A stretch of 64,000 nucleotides of DNA, taken from positions 343,501 through 407,500 of the forward strand of contig JAUTXW010000206.1 in the NCBI GenBank assembly GCA_030620095.1. Reading direction: 5' to 3'. Under the pieces are notes generated by a model. It had not been told where the DNA came from. It saw nothing but the letters and a program-made list of their open reading frames with translations, and did no database searches. How positions within the stretch are numbered: the stretch's first letter is position 1; every line of letters begins with the position of its first letter. This DNA is from Kuschelorhynchus macadamiae (lineage: Eukaryota > Arthropoda > Insecta > Coleoptera > Curculionidae). This document shows, piece by piece, positions 20,433 through 29,195 of the stretch. A program made the position numbers and the translations under genes.

Positions 20433-21128
20433 ATGTCATATACATTTACCTTATCGGGGAAAGAATCAACAATTTCTGCAAAGATTTACCCACCAATTAT
20501 ATTGAGTGAAAGTGACGAGTACGTTTTAGGTTTAATAAATTTCGAAAGTTACAATTCAATTCCAAATGTGGATAAATCAAACAATGTATTTCACTATGGT
20601 AAAAATAAAAAAATAGAACTACCTGAAGGCTCTTATGAAATACAGGATATCCAGAACTATTTGGTTAGGGCGTTAAATTTGGAAAAAGAAGGTGATCCAA
20701 TTGTACTGCGATTGCAAGCAAACCATAATACACTACAGTGTGAAATAAAATGCAATAGGTCAATAGACTTTTCAAAAGACAACTCAATTGGAAGTTTGTT
20801 GGGGTTCAAAAATAAAGTATTGGAAGCAGACAAATTGCATATATCCGAAAACCCAGTAGATATATTTAAGGTCAACTCCATTGCTGTAGACTGTAATTTA
20901 GTTACAAATGCCTACAATAACGGTAATCTGGTTCACATAGTTCACATGTTTTATCCCGAGGTGGCGCCCGGTTTTAAGATTGTTGAAAAACCCTCAAACG
21001 TTATATATTTACCAATAAACACGCGCTATGTGGATGAAATATTGCTTAAAATAACCGATCAGGACGGAAAATTGGTCAATTTCCGAAAAGAACTGATAAC
21101 AGTAAGACTACATCTAAAGCAGGTATAA
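20433..21128 (+). CDS. Penton-like minor capsid protein
   Basis: This 231-aa intact protein has the Maverick minor-capsid landmarks. SYTFTLSGKESTISAKIYPP is at the N-terminus and EYVLGLINFESYNSIPN follows. The middle has EGSYEIQDIQNYL, then SIGSLLGF, and the C-terminus shows PGFKIVEKPSNVIYLPINT, DQDGKLVNFR and TVRLHLK. The family is a single jelly-roll protein forming capsid vertices. An ATG and a short AT-rich leader precede it, and the capsid genes downstream are in the same direction. The outer homologue at 48,554-49,189 is frameshifted. Confidence 0.88.
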   Translation: MSYTFTLSGKESTISAKIYPPIILSESDEYVLGLINFESYNSIPNVDKSNNVFHYGKNKKIELPEGSYEIQDIQNYLVRALNLEKEGDPIVLRLQANHNTLQCEIKCNRSIDFSKDNSIGSLLGFKNKVLEADKLHISENPVDIFKVNSIAVDCNLVTNAYNNGNLVHIVHMFYPEVAPGFKIVEKPSNVIYLPINTRYVDEILLKITDQDGKLVNFRKELITVRLHLKQV

Positions 21129-21132
21129 GAGC

Positions 21133-21327
21133 ATAGTTTTTCTTTATGAAGATAATGCATTAGGGTTACCCATTAAGTACCATAAAAACAAGTCGTCCAC
21201 TGGAATAATCAATAGTCCAAGACTACGTGAACATCAGTTAACATCTGAAAATAGAGCTTTTTTAATTTCCTTAGGATTTAAACTAAATAATAATAATAAT
21301 AGGAAAAATAAGGAGATATTGGTGTAG
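21133..21327 (+). CDS. Small conserved capsid-cluster protein, start codon replaced by ATA
   Basis: A 64-codon frame sits between penton and major capsid, exactly where the outer element has an ATG-started small gene (49,192-49,363). Both end in the same motif: LTSENRAFLISLGFKLN here and LTTANKKFLESLGLKLL there. The inner frame reads ATA GTT TTT CTT TAT where the outer begins ATG GTT ATA TTA TAC, so the initiation codon appears mutated or a near-cognate start is used. The C-terminus adds an Asn repeat. Function unknown; the position suggests a virion component. Confidence 0.55.
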   Translation: MVFLYEDNALGLPIKYHKNKSSTGIINSPRLREHQLTSENRAFLISLGFKLNNNNNRKNKEILV

Positions 21328-21404
21328 TTTTAAGTTACTTCTTAGTGCAAATCTTCGACACTTTTTTTTAATATTCAACTGGAATTGTGCCTATAGTCAA
21401 AGAA

Positions 21405-22628
21405 ATGAGTTCCAATATTCTAAAAGTAGGAGACAACGTAATAAGTGATGATTCAATAGTTAGTTAGCAATATCATACACATCAACCGTACTCTGCTACG
21501 ACTTTGAACAACAACGATGAAATTAGGATACCTATTCAAACCCAAGATCTCTATACCTTACCTAGTCAAAGCTTTCTATACATTGAAGGCAAACTGACAA
21601 AAGAGGATGGTACATTTAGTGACAACATAAAGTTTACCAACAATGGTCTTATGTACCTTTTCGAAGAGATCCGTTACGAATTGGGAGGAGTATGCATAGA
21701 TCGAGTAAGGAATCCTGGAATAACCTCAACTATTAAAGGTTATGTATCGCTTACGCGAAGTGAAAGTTCTAATTTACAAAATGCAGGATGGAACACTGAA
21801 AACCATCCAAGTCTATTAGATGACAAAGGAAACTTTAGTGTATGCATTCCCTTAAAACTTATAATGGGCTATGCAGAAGACTTTAATAAAATTATCATGA
21901 ATATTCGACAAGAATTAGTGCTTATTAGAAGCAACAATGATTTGAATGCAATATGTCAGTTGGCCGATAGAAAGGAAACTTATAAAATTGCACTTAGTAA
22001 GGTGTTGTGGAAAATACCACACGTCACCGTGAGTGATAGCCAGAAGTTACGTCTGTTAAGACAATTTGAAAGTAACAGAGATTTGAATATTGCTTTTAGA
22101 AGCTGGGAATTACATGAATACCCTCAGCTGCAACAGAGTAAAAATCACAGTTGGGCAGTCAAATCATCAAATCAGCTGGAGAAACCTCGTTTCATAATAA
22201 TAGGGTTTCAAACCGATGTGAAAGGAAAAATTGCTAAAAACAGCAGTCATTTTAACCACTGTGGTTTAACAAACCTAAAGGTTTACCTAAATTCAGAAGT
22301 ATTTCCATACGATAACTTAAACGTGGACTATGACACCAACAAATTTGCCATTCTTTACGATATGTATGCACAGTTCCAAAGATTGTATTATTACAAACGT
22401 CACAGCGATCCGTGTTATGAACCTGCAAGTTTTAAAGGTAAAGCTCCACTGGTAGTCGTCGATTGTTCTCGACAAGGTGAAGACGTGCTGAAAGGAGGGG
22501 CCGTAGATGTTCGCATAGAGTTTGAAACAAGTAAAGCAGTGTCTGTCAAGACTACAGCCTATTGTCTTATTCTACACGATAGACTAGTTAAATATAATCC
22601 TCTAACTAGCACAGTAAAAGTTCTTTAG
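21405..22628 (+). CDS. Major capsid protein (double jelly-roll) with in-frame TAG at codon 21
   Basis: The frame begins MSSNILKVGDN at 21,405, meets TAG at 21,465-21,467, then is open to 22,628. Gap-free alignment with the outer copy puts the TAG opposite a TCG serine codon. Landmarks of the hexon-like Maverick capsid follow: LPSQSFLYIEGKLTKEDG, IRYELGGV, STIKGYVSL, KVLWKIPHVTVSD, FRSWELHEYP, VVVDCSRQGED, TTAYCLILHD and KYNPLTSTVKVL. The next in-frame ATG lies about 50 codons past the stop, inside the first jelly roll, so internal initiation would truncate it. The base context TAG CAA T partly resembles the leaky CARYYA context, but only partly. Confidence 0.85.
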
Positions 22629-22648
22629 TAGAAAAAACAAAAAAAAAA

Positions 22649-23206
22649 ATGTACGTTTTGGACGTTCAAGGATTTCAATATGGAAACACTAGTTTTTTTT
22701 GTAAAGAAATTGCAATTCTGGATACTTCAAGTGGTAACTACAAGCACGCAATGGTTAAATTTCAATTTGATCTAAATCTATTTAAGTACAAGATTGAAAA
22801 CCACATGAATTGGTTAACTCGAAATATACATGGTTTGGAACGGTTTAGTGATCGTTGTGGTGGTGGTGGTGGTGGTGTTGGAAGTATTATTATAAACTAT
22901 GAAAACTTGACAGATTTTATCAAGAATTTTATCAATACATCTTATGGTGTTGACACTGTTGATGGAGCAAATGTCATAATCGCCGTAAAGGGAGGTCAAA
23001 AGAAAGAGTGGTTAATCAAGCTGTTGGAAGAGAATTACCATGTAATTGATTTAGAGGAAAACAACTGTCCTTCTTTGGAAAATTTAAAGAAAATGTTAAA
23101 ATCTAATCACTATAATAAACATGTAAATAACGACTTAAATTGTGCGTTAGAAAATGTATTTTTTATATACTACTACTGGAATTTGCTACACAGTAAAACC
23201 TTGTAA
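22649..23206 (+). CDS. Conserved Maverick 'LDVQGF' protein, possible exonuclease-like fold (185 aa)
   Basis: It starts at an ATG 21 bases after the capsid stop. The N-terminus YVLDVQGFQYG...FCKEIAILD, a mid HGLERF segment, a VKGGQKKEWLIKLL helix and an ENNCPSLENLKKML end match the layout of the outer protein at 50,818-51,267 (VLDIQGF, PKELAA, VNGKEKAECI). The Asp/Glu placement is reminiscent of DEDD-type nucleases but I cannot demonstrate it. A Gly run (about residues 70-77, encoded by a GGT repeat) is an insertion in this copy. AATAAA signals follow at about 23,218 and 23,235. Confidence 0.6.
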   Translation: MYVLDVQGFQYGNTSFFCKEIAILDTSSGNYKHAMVKFQFDLNLFKYKIENHMNWLTRNIHGLERFSDRCGGGGGGVGSIIINYENLTDFIKNFINTSYGVDTVDGANVIIAVKGGQKKEWLIKLLEENYHVIDLEENNCPSLENLKKMLKSNHYNKHVNNDLNCALENVFFIYYYWNLLHSKTL

Positions 23207-23396
23207 ACAATTTTGTAAATAAAACTGTATATTAAATAAACCATTTTCATTTTTTTTTTTTTTTTCTCAAATAGTTAAAATGCTGAAAGTGGGAGTGATT
23301 AAATTTAATATAAATACCTGCAGCTCATTCAAAGTAAAAAAAAAAAAATTAGTTCACATTTCGTTCGTGGACTGAGTGGTATTACAAGTTCTATTT

Positions 23397-23885
23397 ATGG
23401 AGTCTATTTCAGCCAACTCTAGTTTTAAACAAAATTCTAAAAGAAAAACTAACAACGATGAAAAATGGTTGCTGACGTATGGACCGACTACACTGTGTAT
23501 TGAAAAAGCAAGAGCGTTAATTCCACCTGGTGTAAATAAGTTTATCTTATGTTTATATATAAATCGAGGATGGGTGAATAGTGGCATAAAATTCATACCT
23601 GTGACGTCTTCCATTGAAGAAACAAGAACTTTATTAGAAATTGTGTTTAAAAATTTCACATACAAATTACCAAGTGAGGAAAAGATGAAAAATCGACGGA
23701 ATATTTATAAACACGCGGCACGGGAAGAAGCAGATAATGGAATGTTTTCTATTTGTATTGCCGAAGAACACGCCTACATATGTGTTGCTAAAGCTATGCA
23801 TTCAACAGAAAATTATAAGGAAACCTTCTTTGACTTTCTGGAATTTCGTTACCGTAAAAATAAGGAAGAATTACGAAATATGTGA
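23397..23885 (+). CDS. Uncharacterised accessory protein (162 aa)
   Basis: The ATG at 23,397 (MESISANSSF) is preferred over the upstream GTG. The protein begins polar and basic, then has NDEKWLLTYGPTTLCIEKAR, VNKFILCLYINRGWVNSGIKF, a KNRRNIYKHAAREEAD helix and EEHAYICVAKAM. It is globular and mixed alpha/beta in appearance, without a signal peptide. It is convergent with the nucleotidyltransferase-like gene, only 6 bases apart. No family was recognised and no copy was seen in the outer element. Confidence 0.55.
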   Translation: MESISANSSFKQNSKRKTNNDEKWLLTYGPTTLCIEKARALIPPGVNKFILCLYINRGWVNSGIKFIPVTSSIEETRTLLEIVFKNFTYKLPSEEKMKNRRNIYKHAAREEADNGMFSICIAEEHAYICVAKAMHSTENYKETFFDFLEFRYRKNKEELRNM

Positions 23886-23891
23886 TTGTAA

Positions 23892-24596
23892 CTATTTATT
23901 ATTACATACATGTACATTATTTTTAACACTTGTTATTTTTCTAAGACATAGCATAGATAAAGAATCTGCATTTAATTCATGTTCAGTACGCCTTGATATA
24001 TATTCAACACGACGACGCGATACTCTTGCTACACAATCTTCAATACTTTTCATTTGATTCATTTTTATGACATGTAATGTATTGTTGATTAAAAGTAATG
24101 CTGCTTTACATATATCGAAATCAACTTCCATTATTGTCTTTACAATTAATTCTTCGTAAGTTAAATATATATAGTTAGCTTTTAAAAATATACACTGTAT
24201 AAGCATATTTTTCTTTTTTGTTTTTAAAGTAATATTTCGAATATCAAAAAATTTGAAAGGTTTGTAATTTACTTCTCTTCTTGTATCAGTATATATTATA
24301 TCTCTATAATCATTTTCTATGAGTTTCTCAATAAAAATATTTAACGCTAATAAACATACCTCTTCTTTCAAAGGATTGAGTTCGATATAAATGTCTATGT
24401 CGGAAAATCTGTCAGTCCGTCCTACCAAAAAACTAGGAAAGCCTCCTGCTACGAAAGATCTTAACGGTACAGATTTTAGAAATAACGTTATAATTTTTAA
24501 TTCATCTCCCAGATTGTGTGAATATCGAATAGTTTCAATTAAAGGTTTAGAAGTCCAGAACTTTTTAGAGCTGAAATAATCGTAACACTCTACCAA
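23892..24596 (-). CDS. Nucleotidyltransferase-fold protein (pol beta-like), N-terminal exon uncertain
   Basis: Residues 50-70 read AGGFPSFLVGRTDRFSDIDIYI. This is the Gly-Gly then Asp-x-Asp signature (G51, G52, D66, D68) of the pol beta/minimal nucleotidyltransferase superfamily. The third acidic residue is not obvious: the expected strand reads MLIQCIFL, as in several virus- and insect-borne relatives whose activity is unknown. The frame starts with TTG at 24,596 and has no upstream ATG. A TTTTAG acceptor-like site sits just upstream, so the first exon may be elsewhere, possibly shared with the spliced gene to its right. Substrate unknown. Confidence 0.6.
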   Translation of the reverse strand: MVECYDYFSSKKFWTSKPLIETIRYSHNLGDELKIITLFLKSVPLRSFVAGGFPSFLVGRTDRFSDIDIYIELNPLKEEVCLLALNIFIEKLIENDYRDIIYTDTRREVNYKPFKFFDIRNITLKTKKKNMLIQCIFLKANYIYLTYEELIVKTIMEVDFDICKAALLLINNTLHVIKMNQMKSIEDCVARVSRRRVEYISRRTEHELNADSLSMLCLRKITSVKNNVHVCNNK

Positions 24597-24664
24597 TGTT
24601 AAATCTTTCTAAAATTAGTAAAATAAATTGATATTAATAATAATAATAAAATATTTATTTTTAT

Positions 24665-25087
24665 TTATATTACATAGCTTGATCCCGCTTGGCTTGGTCC
24701 CGCTTGGGTCAAATTCTTCTGCTGCTTCTCCTCCTCCTCCTCCTCCTCTAAATCACTAAAGATGTCTTCAAATAGCATTCTTTTTCCACCCGATTCCAGT
24801 ATTTTATGTGTTTGTTGTTGTTTTTGTTGTTCTTCTGTATTATCATCCAACAAATTAAATTTATACCTTTTAACAACCTTTTCTAAAATCTTGAAATCTT
24901 CATTGTTTTCAATTTTTGTTCTCATATAACGAACCGGTAAATTTCCAAACTTCCTTTTTAAGGTTATAGCCTTAGGACTGTATGTTAGTGATATAAAAAT
25001 TTTATCACCTTTTTCCAGTATTTCTTTTACACCATACCTACAAATTTATACACAACAGTAGAATTACATCAACCCACTTCAAAACAC

Positions 25088-25138
<51 letters not shown>

Positions 25139-25568
25139 TTCCCTAGCGGATAACAATCGGGCAGTGAACTGGTCACTCCGTCAAGCCGATCAAACCATAC
25201 AGTTCGCACGTAGCCAGACAAAGCACTTGCTACACGCGAGCACATTATGATTCAATATGTAACTTATATCTATTCACACACACACACACTTTTCCCTAGC
25301 GGATAACAATCGGGCAGTGAACTGGTCACTCCGTCAAGCCGATCAAACCATACAGTTCGCACGTAGCCAGACAAAGCACTTGCTACACGCGAGCACATTA
25401 TGATTCAATATGTAACTTATAATCTAACACTGTATATCTATTAACAAAAACCAAAAAAAAAAAAATAACTTACTGGAAAAGTTGTTTTATAACAACGGAC
25501 GCATATTTTAGAGGAAAATTAATTTTGTCCTCGGTATACACTACTATGGTGGTTGGAGTGGATGCCAT
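24665..25568 (-). CDS. Spliced acidic accessory protein (two exons, 25,473-25,568 and 24,665-25,037)
   Basis: Exon 1 begins ATG (MASTPTTIVVYTEDKI) and ends before GTAAGT; exon 2 begins after TTTGTAG and restores the reading frame across the junction (FPLKYASVVIKQLF, then YGVKEILEKGDKIFISLTYS). The protein starts folded and ends disordered: a Gln stretch, then DLEEEEEEEKQQ and a Gly/Ser/Pro tail (TQAGPSQAGSS). The 435-bp intron (25,038-25,472) holds a CA microsatellite and a 153-bp tandem duplication. The acidic tail could mimic DNA or bind basic proteins. No family was recognised. An ORF caller would see only the second exon from an internal Met. Confidence 0.55.
25088..25134. repeat. (CA)n microsatellite in the intron
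   Basis: An uninterrupted CA run; a shorter CA run (about 25,276-25,289) separates the two repeat copies that follow. Confidence 0.95.
25135..25421. repeat. Two near-identical 134-bp copies, period 153 bp
   Basis: acttttccctagcggataac and the following sequence to attcaatatgtaacttata occurs at 25,135 and again at 25,288 without visible substitutions, each preceded by a CA run. The lack of divergence implies a recent duplication, probably by recombination between CA tracts. Confidence 0.95.
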
Positions 25569-26020
25569 TTCTTATAGTTGTTACTGCTGTTGCTACGTCT
25601 TGTAGTAGTAGTAGTAGTAATGAAGAAGAACAAACGAAGACTGGTGATTTTGCATGTTCAGTTTAATTGCTTATATATGAATATACAAAAAAAATCTATT
25701 AATATTTTGTAATTAAAGATTTCACGCTAGTTCCAACACATCATATATTTTGAATAACAACAACAACAACCAGATAAGCAAAATCAGCAAAACAAGTTCA
25801 AGTTCAAGTTAACAAACATGTGCTTATCATTAAAAAAAACATTTATCAAACATATGCAGCATTTTTTGTAATGAAAATTTTAGTTAAATAGATCATCGAA
25901 TTAATGAAAATCTCAGACTAGTCAAGTAGCCAGCTATCAGTTGTCGCTATTATTTATAACGTATAACCAAATTTTTTTATCAAATAAATCTATCTAAATC
26001 TAAATCTAAAGTTCCTAACG

Positions 26021-26647
26021 ATGGCAGAAAATATGATTGGAAACGCTGTCCAAATTGAAGAAAATAATGTGGAGATCGCCGCTCAAATTGAAGAAAGAGA
26101 AGAGATTTTTAATAACTTGGAAGGTGATTCCATCAGTTATAAACATTCATTTTTGGACAAATCATCTAGGCTTGTTAGAAGATCATTCTTGTTTAGCATT
26201 GATATTAATTATATTGAAGAGGAGGAAGAAGAAGAGCTGGAGGAAGATGATCAGGAAATTGACGAAGGAGTGGACATGGATGGACAACTGCTAAATTTAG
26301 GAACCGAGGCTGACGTAAAAGTAAGCAAGTTTAGAGCTAGTGAATTATTTAATAATTTCGAAGAAAAAGATGTATGTGTTATACAAAGCTACACTAAAAT
26401 TGAAAGTCGAACACTAGGAACATTTGCTATTTGCCTTCCGTGTAGTGCAATTCACATGAGATATTTACGGAGAGGGGAATCCGATCATGTGAGCTGCCAC
26501 TACAAAAGAGCTTATGTTGTTAGTGCTTCTGATTTACATTGTGCTATTTGTAGGATACATCTTTTTCTACTAATTCCTGAACATGTTTGCTTTTACTGCA
26601 ATAAAAATGAAAAAAAAGATATAGACGATTATGTTGTTAAATATTAA
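26021..26647 (+). CDS. Acidic Cys-rich accessory protein (208 aa)
   Basis: The ATG-started protein has an amphipathic Glu-rich N-terminus and an acidic run near residues 66-82 (IEEEEEEELEEDDQE). The C-terminal half has repeated Cys/His pairs: CLPC, CHYKRAY, CAICRIH and CFYCNKN, suggesting a zinc-binding domain. The outer element carries the broken homologue into which the inner element inserted (CIVQSY, THYKRS and PDICFFC are shared). It is therefore conserved across both elements, although they differ in other accessory genes. Function unknown; acidic plus zinc-finger layout is compatible with a regulator. Confidence 0.65.
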   Translation: MAENMIGNAVQIEENNVEIAAQIEEREEIFNNLEGDSISYKHSFLDKSSRLVRRSFLFSIDINYIEEEEEEELEEDDQEIDEGVDMDGQLLNLGTEADVKVSKFRASELFNNFEEKDVCVIQSYTKIESRTLGTFAICLPCSAIHMRYLRRGESDHVSCHYKRAYVVSASDLHCAICRIHLFLLIPEHVCFYCNKNEKKDIDDYVVKY

Positions 26648-26815
26648 TATTAAACATAGTTTGTAAATGTGATGGGTAGATTAGTTTAACAATATTAATT
26701 TTAAATATAGGTTATAAACGTAATGGATAGATAATGTCAAAAATATTAATTTTAAACATAAATTGTAAAGATAATAAGTAGAATACGTCAAGAATATTAA
26801 TTTAAAAATGTCAAA
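26646..26815. repeat. Short tandem repeat array, about 3 units of 50-57 bp
   Basis: Units begin aatattaattttaaa.ata and contain gtaaa.gtaatggatag-like cores, directly downstream of the acidic gene. Confidence 0.75.
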
Positions 26816-27316
26816 TGTTACTATAAGCGGTTATATATTTTCAGTGCTATATGCAAAATACTTCTTTTTATTCTAACATCTGACACTGTATTTGTAAATG
26901 AAATAGCTAATCATATGAAAAAAAAAGTGTCGATTATGTCAACTGCCACTAGAAGCACTCATATATTAGCATAACATTTTGTTAACGCTTGTTTCTGTAT
27001 TCAATTGAGTTTTCTCTTACTTGATGCAAAGTATATTAATATTATTAGTATAATTAAAAAGTAGTAGATTAGGCTATGCCGGTCCGACAATCAAAACCGT
27101 CATTTTTACATGTAAATTCCCATAAGAAAATTTAAGCTTCGATTTGCAAAAGTGGTGCCATTTTAGGGCGTGGCACTTTTTGTGTCAACCCATAACAATT
27201 GTTTTGTTATGTAATGTGAAAATTAGTATGTATTAAAAAACTTGTTAGATCATTGTTGTTGTCGTTTCAATATAGGAAAAGGAAAAAATGTGTGACACAA
27301 ATTATAAAAAAAAATA

Positions 27317-27484
27317 TTATCCTCTTTTTAAAATTACAACAAAATGATGTCTAATTACATCTTTGAAGATTTGTATCAAATAGTAATATCTAGTGCGACA
27401 TACAGGACAATTGTTTACCATTATAGAACAACAACAATTTTCATCATTCCATCTTAAAATACATTTTACAGTAAGTTGTAAATC
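27317..27484 (-). pseudogene. Possible RING-like remnant
   Basis: A 56-codon minus-strand frame reads LTVKCILRWNDENCCCS, then NNCPVCRTRYYYLIQIF. The end resembles a RING C-terminus and the outer RING's CPLCRKEYCFIIMLF. The N-terminal zinc ligands are not in the same frame and no ATG is present. The overlapping plus-strand ORF (27,393-27,611) looks like its shadow. Weak evidence. Confidence 0.3.
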
Positions 27485-27671
27485 TCACAACAATGCAAAG
27501 CTCATTAGTGTTCAAAACAAAAATGTATACATAGAAAACAGACTAACAATGTTGGATTATTTATTTAACACAAACTCAACCTTTGAGACCTGTCTTATAG
27601 TATACCAATAACAATATATAAATCAATCTACAAAATTTCTATGTTATCTGACTTGGGGAGAGAGAGACGTT

Positions 27672-27884
27672 ATGAAACCAATAAAGTCGGTAAGCTTTAA
27701 TGAATCAAAAAATCATATACACCTAATGATTGTTTGGAGTTATGCATACAGAAGAGCTCGAAAAGATGAAGAAATTATCAACAAAATGCATTTTCAACGA
27801 CGAATAGCTAATTTAGAATTAATTTTAAAAAATGTACTTGATGAAAATCATAGGACTAGAATTTATATTGAAAGGTTTAATTGA
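27672..27884 (+). CDS. Small conserved basic protein (70 aa), homologue of 39,608-39,832
   Basis: MKPIKSVSFNESKNHIHLMI and a YAYRRARKDEE helix, then NLELILKNVLDENHRTRIYI and ERFN, align along the whole length with the outer element's SVHFNEANSKVHLL... protein. It is short, basic and helical after an N-terminal strand pair. In the outer element it sits beside the integrase; here it is next to the right TIR. Conservation in both elements supports a real gene. Function unknown. Confidence 0.65.
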   Translation: MKPIKSVSFNESKNHIHLMIVWSYAYRRARKDEEIINKMHFQRRIANLELILKNVLDENHRTRIYIERFN

Positions 27885-27950
27885 TTTAAATAATAAAAAA
27901 TATATTAAAGATATAATTATTTGTTTCATTTATTTTCGGTTAGACGAGGC

Positions 27951-29189
27951 TATTTTACATATATATTAATTACTTTAAGTGCTATACGTTTTTTATCATC
28001 TGGTATAAGCTATTATTCGAAACAAATATTATTTATTATAACAACATTATTATTGATCATCTCAATACTACACAAACATCTCCTTATCTACATCCTCGAC
28101 CTTTTCTTATCTGCGAACCTGAACTCTAGTCTTACGTCGTCGTCGTCGTCGTCGAAAATGAAAACAAGCTATTCTCGGTATTTTTCCAAAAACTAATATT
28201 TTACGTATTTATTCAAATATTGCTCATCTCAATACTACACAAACATCTCCTTATCTACATCCTCGACCTTTTCTTATCTGCGAACCTGACCTCTAGTCTT
28301 ACGTCCAACATTAACAGAAAAACAATTCTCGGTACTCGACCTTTTCTTATTTGCGAACCTGACCTCTAGTCTTACGTCGAACATATTAATTTTAATTAAC
28401 AGAAAAACAATTCTCGGTACTACGGAATTCGGCGAGGCGAGGCTCGGCTCATGAAATTATACCAGAAGTGCGGCGTGAAGCCCTACAAACATTCTATTTT
28501 TTTTTTTTTTTTTTTTTTACCACATGTGTTGTACTGTATAACTGCGTATTATTACTATTATTGCTCGTTTAAAAGATAAACAAGATCATCTAAATTGTTT
28601 ACTTATTACGACGTACTGCATGATGGCGGTAGTAGTCTAGAAGTTCAAAATTTTACAAAAAACAAATCTCGGTGTCGACGACGGTTCGAATCCAGGCGGG
28701 CGCGCGTGGGCTTTTTTTTTCTTCTAAGAAACAAATTAGTAATAATTATAGCGGTGCATGTGTGTGTGTGTGAGTGCCAAAAAGACACTTCACATATAAG
28801 TCTTTTTTGCTTCTACCTATTTACATCCTTATAAAAACACCACCATCCCCCCATAAAATAAAACTACCCGACGGGTCTCAACGCCTTTTTGAACACCTAC
28901 ACTAATAAGGCCCTTCTGGTCAACAGCCTCTGGTCATTGTCGACCACTTCTTCTTCGGCCATTTTCAGGCATTTTTCAGGATTGTGTCACTTTTTAACAC
29001 GTACTTTTTGAACACCTACACTAATAAGGCCCTTCTGGTCAACAGCCTCTGGTCATTGTCGACCACTTCTTCGGCCTTTTTCAGGCATTTTTCAGGATTG
29101 TGTCACTTCGTCGCCGAAGAAGTTGGACACACCCAATCTTTGGACAGACAGGCCATCCTCGGTCACAGTACCCCGCCTTCTATACTACT
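27951..29189. repeat. Right TIR of the inner Polinton (1,239 bp)
   Basis: Inverse of 12,931-14,164, starting at tattttacatatatattaat and ending CTATACTACT. I found only a handful of differences by eye (T-run length at about 28,497-28,517, single bases), supporting recent insertion. Confidence 0.95.
28622..28720 (+). ncRNA. Pol III-like transcription unit in the right TIR
   Basis: Mirror of the left-arm unit: A-box-like TAGTCTAGAAG at 28,633-28,643, consensus B box GGTTCGAATCC at 28,683-28,693, nine T at 28,712-28,720. Transcription would run outward, towards the right terminus. Confidence 0.4.
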
Positions 29190-29195
29190 ATTGAA
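29190..29195. repeat. Right target-site duplication of the inner Polinton (attgaa)
   Basis: Exact copy of 12,925-12,930. Confidence 0.95.

Larger units (their letters stand above)
12931..29189. mobile_element. Inner Polinton/Maverick (adintovirus-like), young, lacks DNA polymerase
   Basis: This 16,259-bp element has 1.23-kb near-identical TIRs and a perfect 6-bp target duplication. It carries an integrase, packaging ATPase, PLA2, pX, protease, penton, major capsid and about a dozen accessory ORFs. I checked the gaps on both strands and found no PolB motifs (no DFE exonuclease box, no YTDTDS box), whereas the outer element still shows them all. The near identity of the TIR arms points to recent insertion, although several virion genes have interruptions, described under each. 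Confidence 0.95.

Noticed and set aside
23309..23330. TATAAATA plus TCATTC as a core promoter for the 23,397 gene
   Set aside because: The spacing of about 18 bases is too short for a normal TATA-Inr pair. Possible but not called.
25145..25157. agcggataacaat, identical to part of the lac operator/M13 reverse primer, twice
   Set aside because: Only 13 bases match and the sequence diverges at once on both sides. The second copy is due to the 153-bp duplication. Coincidence rather than vector sequence.
27393..27611. 72-codon plus-strand ORF
   Set aside because: It overlaps the minus-strand CPVC-containing frame, which is the more informative reading.
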